Positions 5,610-10,107 of a DNA stretch of 10,107 bases are shown here, one piece after another (position 1 is the stretch's first letter; every line of letters starts with the position of its first letter). The notes beneath the pieces are model-generated. The model was not told the origin of the DNA, did not search any database, and saw only the letters and a program-made list of their open reading frames with translations. The DNA comes from JBLHIK01 sp047614005. Lineage in GTDB: Bacteria > Patescibacteriota > Minisyncoccia > Phycocordibacterales > UBA1006. A program made the translations under genes and the position numbers. The DNA is taken from positions 1-10,107 of the forward strand of contig JBLHIK010000020.1 in the NCBI GenBank assembly GCA_047614005.1, read 5' to 3'.

Positions 5610-6572
5610 TTATTCTTCTATATTAATATTATCATCAGTAGGTGGTATCAATTCAACTTGCATATAGAAAACAGCAGGCACCTCATCTATAACGGAATCT
5701 TTAACCTTCTCTACTATCTCTTGTGCATGAGCAACGGAAATATATTGATCGAGAGAAATATCTAAATCCACTACAAGCCTGTTGAGTCCAACATTTTCTG
5801 ATGTCATCTCTCCTATAAAACGCACTCCACTTACTCTTTCAGCAGCAAGACGTATCTGATTGTCTACCTCAGGAGACACGGCACGCCCTACTAGAAGTTC
5901 TTTTATATTTACAATAAGAGAGAAGGAAAATATTGCCATAACAATACCTATTAGAATAGCCCCGAGTCCATCTAGCCATAGAGCTCCTGTTACTAAGAAG
6001 ATACCAAGTCCAACAAATGAAATAATAGCTCCGAGAGATCCCGTGAGGTCAGTTATGAAAGCAGCTTTTGTTTCTACATAATTAGAGCGAGAATATTTTT
6101 TCCAAATATTTCCAAAACCTTTCATACGCAACTCCCCATTCATTCTTGAAACAGCAAGCTTCACTCCATATATATTAAAGATCAGAGATATAATCAAGAC
6201 CACTAGTGCAATCCATATATTTACGATAGGCTCAGGACTAAGGAGTCTTTGATACCCCGCATACATAGAAAATCCGGCTGTAAATCCAAACATAATAACA
6301 GCAGCAAAAAGAGTCCATATGTACAATTCTCTCCCATATCCAAAAGGATGTTTTTTATCACTATGCTTATGAGCACTATGCAAACCTATTAAGAGAAAGA
6401 TATCAGATATGATATTTGCAATTGTTTGAAGAACTTGTGCAAAGAGAAGAGCAGACCCTGTTATAAAGGAGATAGCACCAATCATCACAACATCCCCTAG
6501 GTCAATAAGGAGAGTAGCAACAGCAACTTTTTTTGCCGTTACTATTTTTTCTTTATGTTGCGACGGCTTCAT
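5610..6572 (-). CDS. Cation diffusion facilitator, SLC30A9-like, with altered metal-site residues
   Basis: CDF transporters export divalent metals such as Zn2+ or Mn2+ in exchange for protons. At 320 aa with six predicted helices, it shows family signatures: ITGSALLFAQ (end of TM1 into TM2), KKHPFGYGRELYIW after TM2, the TM5 segment ITDLTGSLGAIISF, WLDGLGAILIGIV (TM6), and a soluble C-terminal domain from LLVGRAVSPEVDNQIRLA onward. It aligns best by eye with SLC30A9 (ZnT9)-type sequences. The usual HxxxD of TM2 is replaced by Gln49 and Asn53, with an extra Asp57 one turn later. TM5 keeps Asp175 but has Thr174 where the ZnT9 type has Glu. TM1 carries unusual Asp24 and Asp27. The C-terminal domain is intact. 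Substrate is uncertain; transport by a rearranged site or a non-transport role are both possible. It lies one base after the YceI gene (TAG-C-ATG). Confidence 0.9.
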   Translation of the reverse strand: MKPSQHKEKIVTAKKVAVATLLIDLGDVVMIGAISFITGSALLFAQVLQTIANIISDIFLLIGLHSAHKHSDKKHPFGYGRELYIWTLFAAVIMFGFTAGFSMYAGYQRLLSPEPIVNIWIALVVLIISLIFNIYGVKLAVSRMNGELRMKGFGNIWKKYSRSNYVETKAAFITDLTGSLGAIISFVGLGIFLVTGALWLDGLGAILIGIVMAIFSFSLIVNIKELLVGRAVSPEVDNQIRLAAERVSGVRFIGEMTSENVGLNRLVVDLDISLDQYISVAHAQEIVEKVKDSVIDEVPAVFYMQVELIPPTDDNINIEE

Positions 6573-6573
6573 G

Positions 6574-7281
6574 CTACTTCTTTTCCAAAATCAGATCAGC
6601 AGTAATACTAAAAGTATCACTGATTATTTCTTCATTAATAAGTGATGCAAAGAATTTTTTCGAACCAAATCGTATATCAAAATCAGCTCTATTGATATCA
6701 AAAGTAGTAAACACATGAAGAGTATTCTCATCTTTCATTGTTATGCGAGCAGGCACTTCTATTTGCCTTGTTGTGTTTTTGATAGTCATATCACCTACAA
6801 TTGTGTACACATTTTCATCTTCAGATTTTGACGAAGAAGAAATAGTAAATGTTGATGTTGGATATTGCTCAACACTGAAGAAAGAATCACTTTGCAAATG
6901 AGCATTAAGCTTCTCTCCTGCATCTGATGTAATAGTTCCCATATTTACTTCAAGTATTCCACCTACTAACATGTCGTCTTTTATAGAAATATCAGCCGAT
7001 TGAATATCGATATTCCCTGTATGAGAATAATTTACAACAAAAGTCTTCTCTCCATACCACGACGCAGATTGTTCTGCTCTTGTTTCAAATTCACCCTCTC
7101 CAGAAAGAGAAAGCTCTTCTTTTACTTCTTGTTTCTCTGAGGCACCTTCTACAATTTCTATTTTCTCTCCTTGAATATCCTGATCACCTTTTTGAATACT
7201 TTGCTTATTTTGAGAATGAACAATAAGCATTACGATAAGACCTACAACAAGAATAACTCCGACTATAACAATAACTTTCAT
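6574..7281 (-). CDS. Membrane-anchored YceI-family (polyisoprenoid-binding) protein, 235 aa
   Basis: YceI-like lipocalin-type barrels bind isoprenoid chains such as quinone or polyprenol derivatives in the envelope. An N-terminal helix (residues 3-21, VIVIVGVILVVGLIVMLIV) replaces the cleaved signal peptide of E. coli YceI. A charged linker (about 23-70) follows, then the YceI barrel: SWYGEKTFVVNYSHTGNID, ILEVNMGTITSD, the hallmark AHLQSDSFFSVEQYPTSTF (about 127-145), GDMTIKNTTRQIEVPA, and the final strand FSITADLILEKK. The gene leads an operon with a cation transporter and two membrane proteins and has its own extended -10 promoter 32 bases upstream. Neighbouring metal or possible heme proteins suggest an isoprenoid or redox-cofactor role (inference). 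Confidence 0.9.
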   Translation of the reverse strand: MKVIVIVGVILVVGLIVMLIVHSQNKQSIQKGDQDIQGEKIEIVEGASEKQEVKEELSLSGEGEFETRAEQSASWYGEKTFVVNYSHTGNIDIQSADISIKDDMLVGGILEVNMGTITSDAGEKLNAHLQSDSFFSVEQYPTSTFTISSSSKSEDENVYTIVGDMTIKNTTRQIEVPARITMKDENTLHVFTTFDINRADFDIRFGSKKFFASLINEEIISDTFSITADLILEKK

Positions 7282-7313
7282 ATATATATTTATGACTATC
7301 TTTTAATAAAACC

Positions 7314-7322
7314 ATTATATCA
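7314..7322 (-). promoter_or_regulatory. Extended -10 promoter (TGATATAAT) of the YceI operon
   Basis: A perfect TATAAT is preceded directly by TGA on the - strand. No recognisable -35 box exists 17 bases further up (A-rich). Predicted start is near 7307, leaving a leader of about 26 bases before the ATG at 7281. The rest of the gap between 7282 and 7408 holds no hairpin or gene that I can support. Confidence 0.68.
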
Positions 7323-7408
7323 TGACTTAGAATATTTTTTTACGAGTGATAAAAAACTTTGAAATACAAACAAATATGCAAAATTTAAATCCTGTATATC
7401 ATTGAATT

Positions 7409-7723
7409 TTATTTTGTTTTGAAATTATTCATATAATTTTCAAATACACGCTTATTTATATCCAATCTTTGCAATACATTATAATGAATTCTTACCTTAT
7501 TTACAGCATTACGAAACAAGACATCATGATGTGCTTTTGGATGGAGAGATTTTGCATATTCTGCAACTAGTTCTACAATGCGATAAAAAGTATGGGGCTC
7601 TCCTCTTCCCTCCACATGGGGCCATGAAAATGGTTTTCTCGATTCCTCTTTTTTATTTTTTTCAAGAGGTACGACAGACGGTGTCTTTTTATATTCAGGA
7701 AAAGGAAGTTCGGGTGAGTACAT
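7409..7723 (-). CDS. Hypothetical protein, 104 aa, co-transcribed with tyrS
   Basis: I do not recognise this protein. It has no membrane helix or signal. The first 40 residues are Pro/Lys/Glu-rich and probably disordered (MYSPELPFPEYKKTPSVVPL). The remainder looks alpha-helical and basic: FYRIVELVAEYAKSLHP, then DVLFRNAVNKVRIHYNVLQR, then NKRVFENYMNN. A basic helical domain with a disordered tail fits an RNA- or protein-binding role, but nothing in the sequence proves it. The ATG lies 11 bases after the tyrS stop, so it is very likely the second gene of a tyrS operon. No clear terminator is seen after it. Confidence 0.72.
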   Translation of the reverse strand: MYSPELPFPEYKKTPSVVPLEKNKKEESRKPFSWPHVEGRGEPHTFYRIVELVAEYAKSLHPKAHHDVLFRNAVNKVRIHYNVLQRLDINKRVFENYMNNFKTK

Positions 7724-7734
7724 ATTAAAAAATA

Positions 7735-8964
7735 TTAACTATATAAAATACATTTATTTTTCTTACCTCGAGAAAGAATACGCAACTGTCCAAAAGGAAG
7801 TATTTCTATATCTTCATCTACGACTCCTCCATCAATCTTGATAGCTCCACTCGATATAAACTCTTTTGCCTCCCTTTTAGAGCTTGCAAGCTCTGATGAT
7901 ATTAAAAGTTCTGAGAGTATGAGAGTCTCTTTTATTTCAAAACTAGGAGCGACATCCATCAGCATCTCTACGTCCTGGTCTTCAAGAGCATCTACAGGCA
8001 TTCCGCTAAAGAGAATATCAGAAACGATACCTGCAGAATGTGCCGACTGAACACCATGAATGAGACTTGTCATTTCAAAGGCAAGCGTCTTTTGTGCATT
8101 ACGTTCTTCTGGATTCTTGCTGTGTTTTTGTTCAAGTTTTTCTATCTCTTCTAGAGGTACAAAAGTAAAGAGTTTTATATAGTCGAAGATGCCTTCATCT
8201 CCCAAATTGAGCCAAAATTGATAAAAGTCATATGGGCTCGTCATATCTCCATCTATCCAGACAGCATTTCCTTCGCTTTTTCCAAATTTCTTACCTGTCG
8301 CCTTGTCTACTACAAGAGGAGTAGTAACACCATAGACTTGAGAGCCTGTGTGCCTTCGAGTGAGATCTATTCCAGACACAATGTTTCCCCACTGATCAGA
8401 TCCTCCTATTTGCAAATCTACTCCATGTTCTTTGTAGAGATGATAGAAGTCATATCCCTGAAGCAGACTATAAGAAAATTCTGTAAAAGAGATGCCCTGT
8501 TCTGTATCAAGGCGACGAGAAACAGAATCTTTTTTGATCATTGAGTTTACAGTGAAGTGCTTTCCGACATCACGAAGAAATTCGAGAATGTTCATTTCTC
8601 CAATCCAGTCCATGTTGTTCACTACCTCGATTTCTTCTTCTCCAATGAGCTTTTGTATTTGTTCTGTGATTTTTTCAGTACGAGTTTGTATTGTTTCAAT
8701 ATCTACAAATTCTCGTTCAGCATCTTTCCCAGATGGGTCGCCTATCTGCGCGGTAGCGCCTCCCACAAGCAAGACTACTTTGTGACCATGCCGAAACAAA
8801 TGTCGCGCCAAAATAAAAGGCACAAGATTTCCAACATGCAGAGAATCAGCACTCGGCTCAAAACCAAGATACAGTGTTCTTTTCTCTTTTAATATTTCAT
8901 CGAGAGTTTCAGTACTTTTCTGATATACCAATCCTCTTTTTTCTAATTCTTCTACAATATTCAT
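7735..8964 (-). CDS. tyrS: Tyrosyl-tRNA synthetase
   Basis: Charges tRNA-Tyr with tyrosine in the cytosol. At 409 aa it has the usual bacterial class I layout. The Rossmann catalytic domain opens with LYLGFEPSADSLHVGNLVPF, holding the HIGH-type signature HVGN (43-46). FSYSLLQGYDFYHLY carries tyrosine-binding residues, IGGSDQWGNIVSG follows, and the second signature is KFGKS (about residue 230). The alpha-helical anticodon-binding region is followed by a C-terminal S4 RNA-binding domain (SSKREAKEFISSGAIKIDGG). The start MNIVEELEKRGLVYQ matches typical TyrRS N-termini, fixing the ATG at 8964, which lies only six bases after the -10 element; the message is therefore probably leaderless. No T-box leader is present. 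Confidence 0.97.
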   Translation of the reverse strand: MNIVEELEKRGLVYQKSTETLDEILKEKRTLYLGFEPSADSLHVGNLVPFILARHLFRHGHKVVLLVGGATAQIGDPSGKDAEREFVDIETIQTRTEKITEQIQKLIGEEEIEVVNNMDWIGEMNILEFLRDVGKHFTVNSMIKKDSVSRRLDTEQGISFTEFSYSLLQGYDFYHLYKEHGVDLQIGGSDQWGNIVSGIDLTRRHTGSQVYGVTTPLVVDKATGKKFGKSEGNAVWIDGDMTSPYDFYQFWLNLGDEGIFDYIKLFTFVPLEEIEKLEQKHSKNPEERNAQKTLAFEMTSLIHGVQSAHSAGIVSDILFSGMPVDALEDQDVEMLMDVAPSFEIKETLILSELLISSELASSKREAKEFISSGAIKIDGGVVDEDIEILPFGQLRILSRGKKNKCILYS

Positions 8965-8970
8965 ATACAG

Positions 8971-8979
8971 AGTATAACA
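8971..8979 (-). promoter_or_regulatory. Extended -10 promoter (TGTTATACT) giving a leaderless tyrS mRNA
   Basis: TGT is followed directly by TATACT on the - strand, and six bases later comes the tyrS ATG. Transcription would start at or within one or two bases of the A of the start codon. No -35 box is convincing. The remaining 8980-9227 gap carries no second promoter I can support, only the possible decayed gene described separately. Confidence 0.62.
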
Positions 8980-8992
8980 TAGAGCTATTACG

Positions 8993-9197
8993 TTATTTTT
9001 TTAAAAATCCCCATTTAATTGCCTCTCTAATAACAAGAGAGCGGTAAAACGTATAATTATATTTTTTTATAAAGATTTCAGATCATGTTATAAATTCTTG
9101 CACATTCCATTCAAAATTATAATCCACTTCCCTTTTTATTGAATAATTTAAAATTTTGCGCTTATTTAGTTTAATGTTATATAATTTTTTTTCTCAT
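8993..9197 (-). pseudogene. Possible decayed small gene between folC and tyrS
   Basis: The 250-base gap upstream of tyrS contains a protein-like frame on the - strand. Bases 9193-8996 read open except for one TGA at 9083-9085. The part after it (SEIFIKKYNYTFYRSLVIRE, then AIKWGFLKK, ending in TAA at 8993-8995) and the part before it (KREVDYNFEWNVQEFIT) both look like ordinary protein. An ATG at 9197 would enter this frame if a run of eight A (9185-9192) were one base shorter, giving about 67 residues. Two lesions, a homopolymer shift and a nonsense codon, suggest decay; chance in AT-rich DNA remains possible. A hairpin, CTCTCT/AGAGAG (9023-9041), lies inside. I recognise no family. Confidence 0.28.
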
Positions 9198-9227
9198 AAT
9201 TAATTCTTTTCAGCTCTTTACAAGATG

Positions 9228-10107
9228 TTATTCTAATTTTTTTAATATAGATTCACTAGATACCCAGCACTCTCTTATATCTCCAGCTAGATATAATGAC
9301 CCTACAACCCAAAGAATTTCGTCTTTTTTTATTATTTTCATCAGTCTCTTGAGAGCATTAAGGCAATTCTTGTCACTTTTTATAAAACTATCTGGATATA
9401 GAGCGGCAAATTTTTTTGCCAAACCTACAGCATCATAAGATTTCCAGTACAGTTTTTCAATAAATTCAGTACAGGTAATATTTTGAGAAATATTATTAAT
9501 CTCTGTGAAAATATCCTCATAATCCTTATCATCTTTTAATGCAAAAAGGGTATATATTTTTCTTCCATTTGATAATTTTCTTATACTTTCAATAGATGCT
9601 TTAATTTTTATAGAATTATGTGCCCCATCAAGAATAACCAATGGTTCTTCTTGTAATATCTCTATGCGAGCTGCAATAGAAGTCTTCTCAAGAGCCTGTA
9701 GTGCTTGTTTTTTATTATATTTTTCTCCTAATAATTTTTTAGATACATAATATGCAAGAGAGGCATTTTGAACCTGAGCTTTACCATATAATTTTAAAGA
9801 AACATTATCTAAAATATGAAAGTCTTTTCCTAAAATAAACAACTCTGATTTTTTTTCTTTACATATTTTTTGGAAAATTGATAATACAGATTTTTGATAT
9901 GCACCTGTTATGACAGTAATATTATTTTTTATAATTCCTGCCTTATCTTTAGCAATTTTTTCAACTGTATCTCCTAATATTTCTACATGATCTAGACCTA
10001 CATTAGTTAATACTGCAATTTCAGGAAGCACGATATTGGTTGCATCTAAGTTTCCACCTAAGCCAACTTCAATCACAGCATAGTCAACATTATGCTTTTC
10101 AAAAATC
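9228..10107 (-). CDS. folC: Folylpolyglutamate synthase/dihydrofolate synthase, C-terminal part (5' end outside window)
   Basis: FolC adds glutamate to folates and, in many bacteria, to dihydropteroate, in an ATP-dependent Mur-ligase-type reaction. The frame is open to the right edge (IFEKHNVDYAVIEVGLGG), so the N-terminal third with the P-loop is missing; a GTG at 10076 is not the real start. Visible landmarks: EVGLGGNLDATNIV (Asn where Arg is usual), NVGLDHVEILGDTVEKIAKD with AGIIK (the carbamylated-lysine region), ARIEILQEEPLVILDGAHNS starting the C-terminal domain, and WVVGSLYLAGDIR near the end. Length from the edge is about 292 residues, consistent with a full protein of around 400-430. 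It is more AT- and Lys/Ile-rich than tyrS. It pairs functionally with folA at the other end of the window. No terminator is evident after the stop. Confidence 0.95.
   Translation of the reverse strand, partial: IFEKHNVDYAVIEVGLGGNLDATNIVLPEIAVLTNVGLDHVEILGDTVEKIAKDKAGIIKNNITVITGAYQKSVLSIFQKICKEKKSELFILGKDFHILDNVSLKLYGKAQVQNASLAYYVSKKLLGEKYNKKQALQALEKTSIAARIEILQEEPLVILDGAHNSIKIKASIESIRKLSNGRKIYTLFALKDDKDYEDIFTEINNISQNITCTEFIEKLYWKSYDAVGLAKKFAALYPDSFIKSDKNCLNALKRLMKIIKKDEILWVVGSLYLAGDIRECWVSSESILKKLE

Noticed and set aside
7324..7408. Possible terminator for the tyrS/104-aa operon
   Set aside because: The sequence is AT-rich but I find no stable stem with a U tract.
9023..9041. CTCTCT/AGAGAG hairpin as a folC terminator
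   Set aside because: It lies about 190 bases past the folC stop and lacks a U tract on the - strand.
1..10107. Mobile elements, CRISPR array, tRNA genes, defence genes
   Set aside because: No spaced repeats, transposase, integrase, cloverleaf or defence-type protein could be recognised on either strand.

Overview
The window looks like a piece of a small, AT-rich, densely packed bacterial chromosome, most likely from a Patescibacteria/CPR lineage (inference). Supporting signs: about one-third G+C by eye; genes separated by 1 to 30 bases; almost no Shine-Dalgarno sequences; many short single-domain proteins anchored by one N-terminal membrane segment; and secE-nusG-rplK not followed by rplA. 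The standard genetic code fits, because every conserved gene reads full length without an internal TGA. I see no tRNA, rRNA, CRISPR array, insertion sequence or phage gene.

Left part (1-1040, + strand): the 3' end of a dCTP deaminase/dUTPase-family gene overlaps folA (dihydrofolate reductase) by 4 bases. This is a thymidylate/dNTP supply unit and is closed by two tandem hairpin terminators. Every gene to the right is on the - strand.

Transcription/translation block (1033-2773): a promoter drives secE (57 aa), nusG and rplK. A 17-bp perfect hairpin follows rplK where rplA would be expected, then a 128-aa orphan protein.

Envelope block A (2780-4384): an extended -10 promoter with overlapping palindromes upstream of it drives a 55-aa two-helix membrane protein, a membrane-anchored FKBP prolyl isomerase and a membrane-anchored SIMPL-domain protein, ending in a strong terminator. 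This looks like an extracytoplasmic folding and envelope-maintenance operon.

Envelope block B (4414-7322): another extended -10 promoter drives a membrane-anchored YceI-domain protein, an SLC30A9-like cation diffusion facilitator with an altered metal site, a 64-aa His-rich two-helix protein and a 332-aa polytopic protein with histidines in its helices. All three junctions have a 1-base spacer. This is the most unusual part of the window and may form a membrane metal, heme or isoprenoid module (inference).

Right part (7409-10107): tyrS, apparently transcribed as a leaderless mRNA, is followed by a 104-aa orphan protein. Upstream of tyrS are a probable decayed small gene and then folC (folylpolyglutamate/dihydrofolate synthase), which runs off the right edge. 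folA and folC at the two ends both belong to folate metabolism.
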